A DNA stretch of 64,000 nucleotides from Proteus vulgaris (GCF_016239305.1 NZ_JAEHOQ010000003.1:62001-126000), one strand, 5' to 3'. Counted from the stretch's first letter, positions 28,401 to 36,837 are shown. The notes: generated by a model from the sequence alone, not told the origin. Program-made: numbers and translations.

Positions 28401-30373
28401 ATGCGATCGCTATATTGAAAAAGCTGATCCCTATTGGTGAAAGCGCTGATCTTCTACGCTATAACCCAACCGCTCGTGCAATAGCGGCGTTATTTTGGGA
28501 AACTAAACAAAATGAGCAATATCCTGCTCTGTGGCCTGAACGTGCAAGAACCGCACTGAATATTCAGCAATTATTCCATACAGACGATGCGTTAACCGAT
28601 TTGCAAGCTGAAATAGAAGCTGATATTCGCTTATTCCTTCATGATAATCCGATTGAGTGCGAACACTATGTTCCGATGCAAGCCTCTGAATATTTAAGCT
28701 TTACCTTGGCGAGAACACCCATTGAATTGGTTTATAGCAAATATGCTAAAGAGCTAGTGGTTGCATTACAAAGTCGATTAGAAGAAGCTCATATGTGGAT
28801 AGACTTTAATCGCTCACAACAGAATTTAGGTACGCGATACGCACAGCGTTGGGCACTGATCCAAAATTGGCTACAAGGGCTGTGCTCTCTGCCTGATTAT
28901 GCCGAACTCGCACCTTATATTCCGGGCGCTATTGCTATCATCATTTTAGATAAAGTTGCATCAGCGCGTTATAGCGAAGCTGATTTATACTTTACAGTAA
29001 CGGATTTATTAGGCTCTCATCCAACTATTGAAAACCAAGCATTATCACTCAGTTTAGATGACTATTTCAGTCGAATGCGCGGGCAAAGAAAGAACTTTAT
29101 TCCTGCGTTTCGACAGTACCTCACATTACGCCAAAAAATAGTCAGCGATGAACGTGAACGCTTAAAACTGCATGAATTTAAAGCCAAACCATTAAGCTCT
29201 TTTGTCCGTAATAAGCTGATTAACGATGTCTATTTACCGATTATTGGCGACAATATGGCAAAACAAATTGGTGCTTTAGGTGAAGGGAAGCGTACCGATT
29301 TAATGGGATTATTATTAATGATTTCCCCACCGGGTTACGGTAAAACCACATTAATGGAATACGCTGCCGCACGTTTAGGTCTTATTTTTATGAAGATCAA
29401 TGGCCCTGCATTAGGACATAACGTGCTATCACTCGATCCAGAACAAGCGCCTAATGCAACAGCAAGACAAGAGCTGGAAAAACTCAACTTAGCATTAGAA
29501 ATGGGTAATAACGTTATGCTGTATGTGGATGATATTCAGCATACTCACCCTGAATTCTTACAAAAATTCATTTCGCTCTGTGATGGAACAAGACGTATCG
29601 AAGGGGTATGGAAAGGAAAAACCAAAACCTATGATATGCGGGGTAAAAAATTCTGTGTCGTCATGGCAGGTAACCCTTACACCGAATCAGGTGAAGTCTT
29701 TCGTATTCCTGATATGTTGGCTAACCGAGCTGATATTTATAACTTAGGTGAAGTATTAGGTGGTATGGATGATGCTTTTGCCCTAAGTTATATCGAAAAT
29801 AGCTTAACCTCAAATGCGGTATTAGCACCGCTTGCACTGCGTGATCTTAACGATCTCTATATTTTAGTGGATAAGGCAATGGGGAAATCCGTCTCTACTA
29901 ACACATTAAGTTACCCTTATTCTGATGCTGAAATTAATGAAATTGTGATGGTGCTTAAACACTTAATTACGCTACGCAATGTCATTTTAAAAGTAAATCA
30001 GCAATATATCGCCAGTGCGGCACAATCAGATAAATATCGCACAGAGCCCGCATTCCGTTTGCAAGGCAGTTACCGCAATATGAATAAATTAAGTGAAAAA
30101 GTCTCTGCGGTAATGAATGATGAAGAGATTGAACGCTTACTCGACGATCATTATCTTGGCGAGGCACAATTGCTGACGACTGGAGCCGAAGAGAATTTAT
30201 TAAAACTCTCTGAATTACGTGGAAAGCTAACTGAAAAAGACGCTATTCGTTGGCAACAAATAAAGAAAGACTTTATGCGTAATAAAGCATTAGGCGGTGA
30301 TAATGCCGATATTGGCGATCGTGTAGTATCACAGTTAGCCAATTTAGTAGAAAGTGTGCAAGGTCTACGCTAA
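25439..30373 (+). CDS. Giant AAA+ ATPase with long helical region (DUF3686 / so-called DNA repair ATPase type)
   Basis: 1644 residues. The N-terminal part (about 1-480) is mixed alpha/beta with beta-rich stretches; residues about 520-860 are long charged helices, probably coiled coil; the C-terminal AAA+ domain covers about 1270-1560. The Walker A GYGKTTLME is near residue 1300, the Walker B NVMLYVDDIQ near 1358, followed by sensor-like sequence VVMAGNPYTESGE and DMLANRADIYNLGEV. I place it with the AAA+ proteins labelled DNA repair ATPase/DUF3686 from memory; there is no direct evidence for DNA repair. The close linkage to a flotillin and YqiJ-like gene suggests a membrane-associated machine. 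An AAGGAAA site lies 13 bases before the start. Confidence 0.75.
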   Translation: MSEILDTNREQEILDSAVAQGGAYEILRKRLTEQGQQLHQKATELNQHRLDEFGQSQMDIIGRIRIRTENNCQARDIVRVGEWLLFGYNVFLGLKREIHLEDVFSLYRLTENEGEFDVEAVPYEETFLNDNRFIQDFTELYTYYKNTQLLQLVERDGKLLASFQIGARITDVRVFRWAISSDKKRIDYIDNRGERDIALPPAYDFEWTKTQRENTVNGRFPHINILDTVFVETTGGDLTVKCENNTEDGLGIYREAVLDKNQSLDDAQIEYAQTGSLILLKILPYREENWRYLVYNILTQTVQRIDAIGQACVQLPEDHGIIFPGGYYLQNGEYKTFDQPMEGMYFRRLRRSPNGEDVLYVFYSPSQGRLALFNYNMIERKLAVPLVGHGYAMLEDGKMVLFEGEGEEATRVHPMQVWQTPFYSEEFADKQPPRNGFYGRIGNADLVRGISEILHVAKEIEGNQISIARYEQLSLQPKNLLDLYYWFNDDHCLGIGKLLKDIAQTSELVLDEYEKVESIRQQSAKSMLEAVNRQKSLLALTLPDSWTDIQQFVDSLNLLNAHRGHLISLREFRYMDLTKLSTMETEITETQQRVSQATALFLASDKALQPFKAQLVTFENLIEKAQNSAQLDVPMNDMEKMSADLDMLSNLMASLTFQDVTQQTHIIDAISQIYAQLNQSRARLQQKRKSQSSVESVAQFGAQFRLFSQGITNALSLATDPERCDDQLSRLLVQLEELESQFSHHDEFLDDILAKREELVETFESHKQVLLDDRQRRSQSLLTAANRLLENLQRRTSRLQSQDELNAFFASDPLSLKTREIIDKLREINDNVKADDIDARLKSSRDQAIRILRDKTDIFEDGGNVIKLGPRHRFSVNTQELDLTILPKEDKLWLYLTGTDYQEPIENTELAQLQPYWNASLESESDTVYRAEYLAYSIIYAAAKRQDGLDYETLKEALTLPEKLEKLVRDFATPRYKEGYEKGIHDHDAIAILKKLIPIGESADLLRYNPTARAIAALFWETKQNEQYPALWPERARTALNIQQLFHTDDALTDLQAEIEADIRLFLHDNPIECEHYVPMQASEYLSFTLARTPIELVYSKYAKELVVALQSRLEEAHMWIDFNRSQQNLGTRYAQRWALIQNWLQGLCSLPDYAELAPYIPGAIAIIILDKVASARYSEADLYFTVTDLLGSHPTIENQALSLSLDDYFSRMRGQRKNFIPAFRQYLTLRQKIVSDERERLKLHEFKAKPLSSFVRNKLINDVYLPIIGDNMAKQIGALGEGKRTDLMGLLLMISPPGYGKTTLMEYAAARLGLIFMKINGPALGHNVLSLDPEQAPNATARQELEKLNLALEMGNNVMLYVDDIQHTHPEFLQKFISLCDGTRRIEGVWKGKTKTYDMRGKKFCVVMAGNPYTESGEVFRIPDMLANRADIYNLGEVLGGMDDAFALSYIENSLTSNAVLAPLALRDLNDLYILVDKAMGKSVSTNTLSYPYSDAEINEIVMVLKHLITLRNVILKVNQQYIASAAQSDKYRTEPAFRLQGSYRNMNKLSEKVSAVMNDEEIERLLDDHYLGEAQLLTTGAEENLLKLSELRGKLTEKDAIRWQQIKKDFMRNKALGGDNADIGDRVVSQLANLVESVQGLR

Positions 30374-30392
30374 AGATAAAAAAATAGTTATA

Positions 30393-30420
30393 TTTAGCCC
30401 ACTTATTTTAGTGGGCTAAA
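30393..30420 (+). terminator. Hairpin after the AAA+ ATPase gene
   Basis: Stem TTTAGCCCAC/GTGGGCTAAA (30393-30402 and 30411-30420) about 20 bases after the stop codon. There is no T-run directly after it on the plus strand, but its position at the operon end makes it the likely transcript end or a 3' stabiliser. Confidence 0.6.
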
Positions 30421-30461
30421 AACGACATAGATAATGTTTTATAAATCGAGCAACCTATTTC

Positions 30462-30515
30462 ACGTTCACGATATTGACTTGTTCATAACAAATGAAAAAA
30501 TATTATCGTGAACGT
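30462..30515. repeat. Perfect 12-bp inverted repeat with a 30-base centre
   Basis: ACGTTCACGATA at 30462-30473 and TATCGTGAACGT at 30504-30515. The arms are identical and 42 bases apart start-to-start, about four helical turns, which would suit two dimers or one looped protein. There is no T-run, so it is not an obvious terminator. It is in the AT-rich gap between the ATPase operon and the AraC-type gene. Confidence 0.6.
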
Positions 30516-31079
30516 CGTTAAGATTAAATATATTTACTATTAATACATCATGATATCAAAGGAAAAGTTGTTGTAATATATATAATGAATACTATTAATA
30601 CTTAATTTTATAAAAATTTAATTTTATTTCATATAATTAACAATGCTATGATTAACAATAAATAACAATATTATTTAACAAACGATTATACCCCGTACAT
30701 AAAATCCATATTAACTCACACTCTGAAAAGAATGAAATAAATAAGATATTAATAATAATCACTCTTAATCTATTTATGAGATCTCTCTCTAAAGATAGGA
30801 AATTAACTTAGGATTAATAGCATAGAAATGATAGCATCAAAAATGCTATAAATTAATTATATTATTCATATGACTTTAATTTAAATAAATTAAAAAGTTT
30901 TAAATATATTACCTTCAATTTATTAACAAAAAAGATAAAAAGTATCTTCGCTAATAATTATTTAAATGTACTTTTTAAAGTTATATAAAATATTATTCTA
31001 TTTCCGTCTAGTTTAAGTCGTTTTTATACTAGATTGATGGCAACACAACAAAAATACTTTCAATAAAAGTGGGCGTACT
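30516..31079. other. AT-rich region upstream of the AraC-type gene
   Basis: About 560 bases, more than 75 percent A and T by eye, without reading frames. Such composition is typical of H-NS-bound DNA near acquired genes. The promoter of the 31080 gene must lie here; TATACT at 31026-31031 could be a -10 element. Confidence 0.5.
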
Positions 31080-32045
31080 ATGAAAAGCATGTTTACGACT
31101 CGGGAACTCCCTGACGTAGATCGGTTTTCCGTATTCAGGGATACAATAAAAGACCGCTTTTTATCGTCTTATGAATGCAATGAAGTCGAATTGCCTCCTC
31201 ATTCTCGATTTTATGCCAATATTGTCGAGCAGAAGGTGACTAATATTCGCTTTATTCAGCTAGAGTCTAATGGGCACTGGGCAAATAGCCGTCCTTTGAC
31301 CCATAAACTGAGCTTAGAAGAACATTTTCAAATTGAGATACAACGTTCAGGAACCAGCCATCTGACTCAAGATGGGAGAACCGCATTTCTACGACAAGGT
31401 GATTTTTGTATTTTTGATATGGCAAGACCCGTATCCTGGTCTTTTGATAACGACTACTCATTATTTAAAATTCTGATCCCAAGAGAGAAACTAGCATCAC
31501 GTTTAGGTAATACGCAAAACCTCACTGCAAGAGCAATACGCGGTAATAGTATTACAGGATCTCTCGTTTATAGTTTTGTGATGCGCTATATCCCTTTTTT
31601 AGATTCAATGCCACCACAACATGCTCAGCAACTTGCTGATATTTTACTGAATTTAATTACCTCAGCATTTAGCGAATTCAGTATTGCGACACCACCTCAA
31701 AGCTTAGGAAGATCAACACTGTTTTATTTTGCTCAACACTATCTTGAGCAACATCTTTCCGATCCCGATTTAAGTGTTAATGAATGTGCTAGTGCCTGTG
31801 GGATCTCAGTACGCTATTTACAGATGCTATTTAAAGAACAAAATACGTCTGTACTTCGTTGGATCTACCAAAAGCGTCTTGAGAATTATAAAACAGCGCT
31901 AATTAACCCGCTTTTAGCCGAGAAAAATATTACACAACTAGCTTATGAATGTGGATTTAATGATATTTCTAATTTAAGCCGAAAATTTAAATCTGAATTT
32001 TTTATGACACCATCTGAGTATCGAAAAATACACTCGTTGAGATAA
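31080..32045 (+). CDS. AraC-type transcriptional regulator
   Basis: 321 residues. The N-terminal cupin-like sensing domain (about 1-200; FRDTIKDRFLSSYE, HFQIEIQRSGTSHLTQDGR, GDFCIFDMARPVSWSF) is of the AraC-binding-like type found in FeaR/NphR-like activators. The C-terminal 100 residues contain two helix-turn-helix motifs (LSVNECASACGISVRYLQMLF and ITQLAYECGFNDISNLSRKF). It is convergent with the 11-gene acyl-CoA operon whose last gene ends at 32188, making it a candidate regulator of that operon, but this is inference from position only. Confidence 0.88.
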   Translation: MKSMFTTRELPDVDRFSVFRDTIKDRFLSSYECNEVELPPHSRFYANIVEQKVTNIRFIQLESNGHWANSRPLTHKLSLEEHFQIEIQRSGTSHLTQDGRTAFLRQGDFCIFDMARPVSWSFDNDYSLFKILIPREKLASRLGNTQNLTARAIRGNSITGSLVYSFVMRYIPFLDSMPPQHAQQLADILLNLITSAFSEFSIATPPQSLGRSTLFYFAQHYLEQHLSDPDLSVNECASACGISVRYLQMLFKEQNTSVLRWIYQKRLENYKTALINPLLAEKNITQLAYECGFNDISNLSRKFKSEFFMTPSEYRKIHSLR

Positions 32046-32125
32046 GTTCTAAAATAAAATTATGGGTTATATAAAGATCATTACCAGCATTATGGTTCAT
32101 ATATGAATCAATATATACCCAGAAT

Positions 32126-32186
32126 ACTCTTTCCCCCTCTAGTTTATATTTTGGAGGTTACACTAGAGGAGAAAAGAGTTTATTTT
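32126..32186 (+). terminator. Terminator hairpin between the AraC-type gene and fixX paralogue
   Basis: Arms 32126-32143 and 32162-32179 pair over 18 bases with two mismatches (ACTCTTTCCCCCTCTAGT with ACTAGAGGAGAAAAGAGT), followed by TTATTTTA on the plus strand. It lies between convergent genes. Confidence 0.7.
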
Positions 32187-32187
32187 A

Positions 32188-32472
32188 TCAGCCGTAACGA
32201 AACTCAATGCCTAATGTGCCACACGGATATTCCCATTTCTTTAAAATCGTCTCGCCACATAACACTCGGCAAGTACCACACTCTAAACATCCTGCATAAT
32301 CAAAAAGATATTGCCCTTTTTCATCTTTTTTATATAAACCAGCGGGGCATGCTTTCATTAAGATTTCAAATTGTGCAGGATCGATATCATCCTTTAAGAC
32401 AATATGTGGATTTTCTTCATCCACATTAAATTTATTGACGCCTAATTTAACGTCTACGTTTACTTGACTCAT
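32188..32472 (-). CDS. fixX: FixX-type ferredoxin-like protein (2-hydroxyacyl-CoA operon paralogue)
   Basis: 94 residues. Cysteines for one 4Fe-4S cluster are visible in KACPAGLY and AGCLECGTC. It is a close paralogue of the carnitine-linked FixX at 48265-48552, sharing LNKFNVDEENPHIV-like sequence. It passes electrons between FixAB/FixC and a low-potential acceptor or quinone. It overlaps the end of fixC by four bases (ATGA), so it is translationally coupled. Last gene of the 11-gene operon. Confidence 0.9.
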   Translation of the reverse strand: MSQVNVDVKLGVNKFNVDEENPHIVLKDDIDPAQFEILMKACPAGLYKKDEKGQYLFDYAGCLECGTCRVLCGETILKKWEYPCGTLGIEFRYG

Positions 32473-33755
32473 AAAGAACGTACTCCTTTAAAGCCATCTT
32501 TAATTAAATTCATCACACCGACTTTCTTCACTTGAGACAGTATTTTCTTACGTACTGGTTTTTCTGGGCCATTAATTACGAATAAATCATGCATTACATT
32601 AGCGGCCATTTGCGGGTAATCCGTGAAGAATCTGGTGTTATCAAGGAAAGCAGGTAAATCTTTATATAGCTTCATATCTTTCATGACAAAACTGTCATTT
32701 AATAAAGATTGATAACAACTCAGCTCTTTTTGACTGTAGCTGTTTTGTTCTTTCGCCATTAATACCGCTTTTGCAGCAGCTTCGCCTGAAGCAATCGCCA
32801 GATCCATCCCTCTTACGGTATAACCCACATTGAGACAAAAACCAGCGGCATCTCCCGCCACTAATACACCATCTTTCACTAATTCAGACACCATATTCAT
32901 GCCACCTTCCGGCACCATATGTGCTGAATATTCTAATAATTTGCTATCTTTGATAAGGGGAGCAACAACAGGATGTTGTTTAAAATCTTCTAATAATTGA
33001 GGAACCGTTTTTTCAAACTTATCGACGTTATGTAACCCTAAAACCAGGCCTAAAGAAACGGTATTTTTATTGGTATATAAAAAACCACCGCCTAAGTATC
33101 CCCCTGATGGCGCGCCCGCAAAAAGCCAAGCTAACCCTTCATCATTTGTGCAACCAAATCGGTCTTCCATTTGTTGAGGGGTAAATTCAAGTAACTCTTT
33201 AACACCGACAGCAACAGTATGAGGATTTACTTTCTGCGTCATACCTAATTGCTTCGCTAACAGTGAATTCACACCATCAGCTAAAATCACGACATGAGCT
33301 TCAATTTCATCATCACCGGCTTTAACGCCACATACTTTGCCATCTTTTACTAATACTTCATCGACACGAACGCCCGTGATCACTTGCGCACCAGCATCTT
33401 CCGCTTTTTCCATTAGCCACTGATCAAACGAAGAACGTAATACAGTATAAGAGCGCGCGGCTTCCTCTTCTTGCTGAGTATGCTGATAATCTAACGTAAC
33501 GCCATCTGTCGGCGTCAACATGGAGATTTTTTCACGCGTTACAAGGCGCTCAACTGGGGCTTCTTCGGCAAAGTTGGGGATAATTTTTTCAAGGCTGTGT
33601 GCGTATAAACGTCCACCTGTCATATTTTTACTGCCAGCGAAATTACCTCGCTCAACCACTAATACATCACATCCTGCTTGCGCTAAAACATAGGCAGCAG
33701 TACCACCAGCAAGTCCACCACCCACAATAATGGCGTCAAAAATATCGTCTGACAT
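32469..33755 (-). CDS. fixC: FixC-type flavoprotein, ETF:quinone oxidoreductase family (operon paralogue)
   Basis: 428 residues. An FAD-binding GGGLAGGTAAYVLAQAG motif at the N-terminus, the VLADGVNSLLAKQLG segment and the VAGDAAGFCLNVGYTVRGMDLA second FAD motif are present. FixC proteins with FixX are thought to link FixAB (ETF) to the quinone pool. It is a paralogue of the protein at 48549-49841. It lies 63 bases after fixB, and the gap holds a strong hairpin (33781-33810). Confidence 0.92.
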   Translation of the reverse strand: MSDDIFDAIIVGGGLAGGTAAYVLAQAGCDVLVVERGNFAGSKNMTGGRLYAHSLEKIIPNFAEEAPVERLVTREKISMLTPTDGVTLDYQHTQQEEEAARSYTVLRSSFDQWLMEKAEDAGAQVITGVRVDEVLVKDGKVCGVKAGDDEIEAHVVILADGVNSLLAKQLGMTQKVNPHTVAVGVKELLEFTPQQMEDRFGCTNDEGLAWLFAGAPSGGYLGGGFLYTNKNTVSLGLVLGLHNVDKFEKTVPQLLEDFKQHPVVAPLIKDSKLLEYSAHMVPEGGMNMVSELVKDGVLVAGDAAGFCLNVGYTVRGMDLAIASGEAAAKAVLMAKEQNSYSQKELSCYQSLLNDSFVMKDMKLYKDLPAFLDNTRFFTDYPQMAANVMHDLFVINGPEKPVRKKILSQVKKVGVMNLIKDGFKGVRSL

Positions 33756-33780
33756 ACTTTTCTATCCTTTTATTATGTGT

Positions 33781-33810
33781 GGTCGCTTAGTACACATTCA
33801 CTAAGCGACC
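33781..33810 (-). other. Intercistronic hairpin between fixB and fixC paralogues
   Basis: A perfect 10-bp stem GGTCGCTTAG/CTAAGCGACC (33781-33790 and 33801-33810) with a 10-base loop and no T-run. It is not a terminator; it may mark mRNA processing or protect the upstream message. The carnitine fix operon has a different hairpin at the same junction (49867-49890). Confidence 0.65.
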
Positions 33811-33818
33811 GACGGGGA

Positions 33819-34760
33819 TTAACCGCCAAGTTTTGCTGTTAATGCAGGTAACACTTTGTAGAGGTCGCCGACAATCCCGTAGTCCACCATGTTGAAGATA
33901 GGTGCATTTTTATCTTTGTTGATACCAACAATAATTTTTGCTCTATCTACACCGACCATATGTTGAATTTGTCCTGAAATACCGACAGCAACATAAACAT
34001 CAGCACCTAAGGTCACGCCTGAAACACCGATGTAGCGATCGTGTTCCATCCAGCCTTCACCTTCAGCAATAGGCCGTGAACAACCCACTTCACCTCGCAG
34101 GGCTTTCGCTAATGCTGACGCAAGTGCGATATCATCCGCCTTGCCAAAGCCACGTCCAACACCAACAACACAATGTGCTTTACCTAAATCAACGCTACTA
34201 CCTTGTTTTGGCTTACGAGCTAACACTTTTAATGTATGCGCAGGGACGACAAAGGTACCTTGTACCACTGAGGCATTGGGAGCATCTGTAATGGCTTCCA
34301 CATCTAATGCACTACCCACAGTAGCAATAGCATACGATGAGCGAATTTCTGCTTTAGCATGTGCTAAACCACCATAAACTTGGTGTGTTGCTATCACGGT
34401 ATTGTTTTCAACGGTCAGGCTTAATGCATCACTAACAACCCCCGCTTTTAACGTAACACCAAGGCGAGCCGCAATGGCTTTTGCTCGTTTTGATGATGCT
34501 AATAAAACCAATGCATTAGCACCTGCTTCTTTAATAATTTCAGCAAAAGAGATCGCATAATCTTCAGCAATCACACCTTCTTGTGGTGCAAAGCAATAGA
34601 CACAATCAGCACCAAGACTGACACATTCACGAGTGCTTTCATCATCACCGATAAATAACACATTCACTTTTTCACCAAGACCGCGAGCAAACGCTATCAG
34701 CTTCGCTAAATCATCCGCTTTCTCGGCATAAACAAAGGTAGTAGGTAGTAAACTAGCCAT
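33819..34760 (-). CDS. fixB: FixB-type ETF alpha subunit (operon paralogue)
   Basis: 313 residues. The C-terminal ETF-alpha FAD domain is intact: [71 protein letters not shown]. It pairs with FixA (12-base gap) as an electron-transfer flavoprotein that should serve the acyl-CoA dehydrogenase encoded just upstream. It is a paralogue of 49899-50837. Confidence 0.93.
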   Translation of the reverse strand: MASLLPTTFVYAEKADDLAKLIAFARGLGEKVNVLFIGDDESTRECVSLGADCVYCFAPQEGVIAEDYAISFAEIIKEAGANALVLLASSKRAKAIAARLGVTLKAGVVSDALSLTVENNTVIATHQVYGGLAHAKAEIRSSYAIATVGSALDVEAITDAPNASVVQGTFVVPAHTLKVLARKPKQGSSVDLGKAHCVVGVGRGFGKADDIALASALAKALRGEVGCSRPIAEGEGWMEHDRYIGVSGVTLGADVYVAVGISGQIQHMVGVDRAKIIVGINKDKNAPIFNMVDYGIVGDLYKVLPALTAKLGG

Positions 34761-34771
34761 TTTTAATCTCC

Positions 34772-35548
34772 TTATTGATTAACCGCTTGGCGTAAATGCT
34801 GAGCAAATGTGGCAATATTTTCATCTGAATCACCTTCTAAAATAATGCCAAGACGATCTGTCTGCTCTGGTGCGCACACTTGTGTTTGCACTACAGTCAG
34901 TGCTGAAATATCAACACCGATATCTCCTAATCCAAGTTTCTCAACTGGTTTTTTATTGGCCGCTAAAATGGCTTTCATTGAGGGTAATTTGGGGGTGTTA
35001 ATGCTTGATGTCACGCAGACAACGGCTGGTAATGTCAGCTCTAGCTCTTCAGTGATATTTTCTAAATCGCGTTCAACAATAATTTTGTCACCTTCAACGG
35101 TAATTTTGTTAACGGCATTAACACAAGGTAAACCTAAGTATTCACCTACCGCTAAACCCGTTTGTTGAGCGTATAAGTCACCAGAACCTTCACCGAAAAC
35201 TAATAAATCAAAACCCACTTTTTGTGCAGCTTGCGCAATAATATTGGCGGTATCTGTTGAATAAAGAGCATTACACGCATCATCAGCAACAAGTGTTAAT
35301 GCATCAGGGCCTCGCGATAAAATATCTTTTTTGATTTTCGCGTTTTCTACCATTGCACTGGTGCCTACACTCAACGCGGTTACGCTGCTATCACCAAGAG
35401 CTGTTGCAATCTCTACGGCAGTTTCAATCGCATTTAAATCATATAAGCTAATTTTTAAACCCGCATTATCCGTTGCGAGTGTACGATCAGGCCGCGTTGT
35501 GATGTCTTGTTCGTCATGAACAACCTTACAGCAGGCAATAAGTTTCAT
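34772..35548 (-). CDS. fixA: FixA-type ETF beta subunit (operon paralogue)
   Basis: 258 residues, the ETF-beta fold with the N-terminal KLIACCKVVHDEQDI and the AMP/FAD-binding region DLLVFGEGSGDLYAQQTGLAVGEYLG. It forms a heterodimer with the FixB paralogue. FixA/FixB-type ETFs can carry a second, bifurcating FAD in this subunit; I cannot decide this by eye. It lies 54 bases after the acyl-CoA dehydrogenase gene. Paralogue of 50849-51622. Confidence 0.93.
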   Translation of the reverse strand: MKLIACCKVVHDEQDITTRPDRTLATDNAGLKISLYDLNAIETAVEIATALGDSSVTALSVGTSAMVENAKIKKDILSRGPDALTLVADDACNALYSTDTANIIAQAAQKVGFDLLVFGEGSGDLYAQQTGLAVGEYLGLPCVNAVNKITVEGDKIIVERDLENITEELELTLPAVVCVTSSINTPKLPSMKAILAANKKPVEKLGLGDIGVDISALTVVQTQVCAPEQTDRLGIILEGDSDENIATFAQHLRQAVNQ

Positions 35549-35602
35549 AATTCACATTCTCCGTTTTGCTCAATGGAGCAAATTAATAAAATCCCAATGT
35601 CA

Positions 35603-36742
35603 TTACGCTAAAATATGTTTAGCGATCACCATGCGTTGCACTTCGCTTGTGCCTTCAAAAATTTCGGTGAGTTTTGCTTCACGCATTAGGCGTTCAACAG
35701 GATAAGATTTGGTGTAACCCATACCGCCATGGAGTTGAACGGCTTTTTGAGTCACATAGGTTGCTGTTTCAGAAGCATATAATTTGGCTTGCGCTGATTC
35801 TCGGGTATAAGGAAGTCCAGCAATTTTTGCCGCAGCTGCGCGATACACCAACATGCGAGCACAATCTACACGAGTAGCCATATCCACTAACATCCATTGC
35901 ACACCTTGATTGGCTGCAATAGGTTTTCCAAATTGAATACGCTCTTTGGTGTAATCAATCGTGGCATCTAATGCACTTTGTGCGATACCTAACGCAATAG
36001 CAGAACAGCTTAAACGGCCACCATCTAAGGTCTCCATGGCAATGCTAAAACCTTTGCCTTCGGCACCTAAACGTGCGCTAACAGGTACAACACAGTCACT
36101 AAAACTGACAGAACAAGTTTCAGAGCCATTCATACCCATTTTTTCTTCAGGTAAACCAATGCTGATCCCAGGGTTATCACGCTCAACTAAAAATGCAGTG
36201 ATCCCTTTAACCCCCGCACTTTTATCCGTCATGGCAAATACGATAAAGAATGCACCTTGAGGCGCTGCGGTGATCCACAATTTAGAGCCATTGATCACAT
36301 AATTATCACCTTGACGAACAGCGGTTGTTTGTTGGGCTGCTGCATCACAACCCGCACTTGGTTCGGATAAACAGAAGCAACCAATTTGTTCACCTGAAAC
36401 CACTCCCGGTAAAATACGTGCTTTGGTTTCTTCATCAGCGTATTTTTGAATAACAGGGCCAGTTAATGAACACTGTGAACCCATGATCATGGCGTGTGCA
36501 GCGCTGACTTTTGCCATTTCTTCTGTTGCTAATACATAGCTAATTGCATCCGCTTCTGTTCCACCATAATTTTCATCAATATTGAAACCAAAGAGTCCTA
36601 ATTCAGCCATAGGTGTAACGCTTTCACTTGGAAAACGGTGTTCTTTATCGATTTCGCCTGCAATAGGTTTAATATCGTTTTCAACAAACTCTCTGACCAT
36701 ATCGCGGATCAGGACTTGTTCTTCTGTTAGCTGAAAATCCAT
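35603..36742 (-). CDS. Acyl-CoA dehydrogenase, probably an enoyl-CoA reductase
   Basis: 379 residues with the three acyl-CoA dehydrogenase domains. Family signatures: CFCLSEPSAGCDAAAQQ (FAD/substrate), FGKPIAANQGVQWMLVDMAT and QLHGGMGYTKSYPVERLMREAK. The catalytic glutamate position is kept as IFEGTSEVQR, as in butyryl-CoA dehydrogenase. Because it sits between the dehydratase genes and ETF/FixABCX genes, it is best read as reducing the 2-enoyl-CoA formed by the dehydratase to the saturated acyl-CoA, like AcdA/AcdB in clostridial operons. This direction is inference. Confidence 0.88.
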   Translation of the reverse strand: MDFQLTEEQVLIRDMVREFVENDIKPIAGEIDKEHRFPSESVTPMAELGLFGFNIDENYGGTEADAISYVLATEEMAKVSAAHAMIMGSQCSLTGPVIQKYADEETKARILPGVVSGEQIGCFCLSEPSAGCDAAAQQTTAVRQGDNYVINGSKLWITAAPQGAFFIVFAMTDKSAGVKGITAFLVERDNPGISIGLPEEKMGMNGSETCSVSFSDCVVPVSARLGAEGKGFSIAMETLDGGRLSCSAIALGIAQSALDATIDYTKERIQFGKPIAANQGVQWMLVDMATRVDCARMLVYRAAAAKIAGLPYTRESAQAKLYASETATYVTQKAVQLHGGMGYTKSYPVERLMREAKLTEIFEGTSEVQRMVIAKHILA

Positions 36743-36781
36743 GTTTATCTTCCTCTGTGAATATATAGGGTTATCTCTATG

Positions 36782-36816
36782 GCGTGCGATTTCACATTTA
36801 TCGTCTTATCGCACGC
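36782..36816 (-). other. Intercistronic hairpin between permease and acyl-CoA dehydrogenase genes
   Basis: Stem GCGTGCGAT/ATCGCACGC (36782-36790 and 36808-36816) with a 17-base loop and no T-run. It could separate expression of the uptake/dehydratase part from the electron-transfer part of the operon. Confidence 0.55.
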
Positions 36817-36837
36817 ATTAATGGGTTAACGTTATTC

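Noticed and set aside
32103..32429. 108-codon open frame on the plus strand after the AraC-type gene
   Set aside because: It crosses the terminator hairpin and is antisense to the fixX paralogue with intact cluster cysteines.
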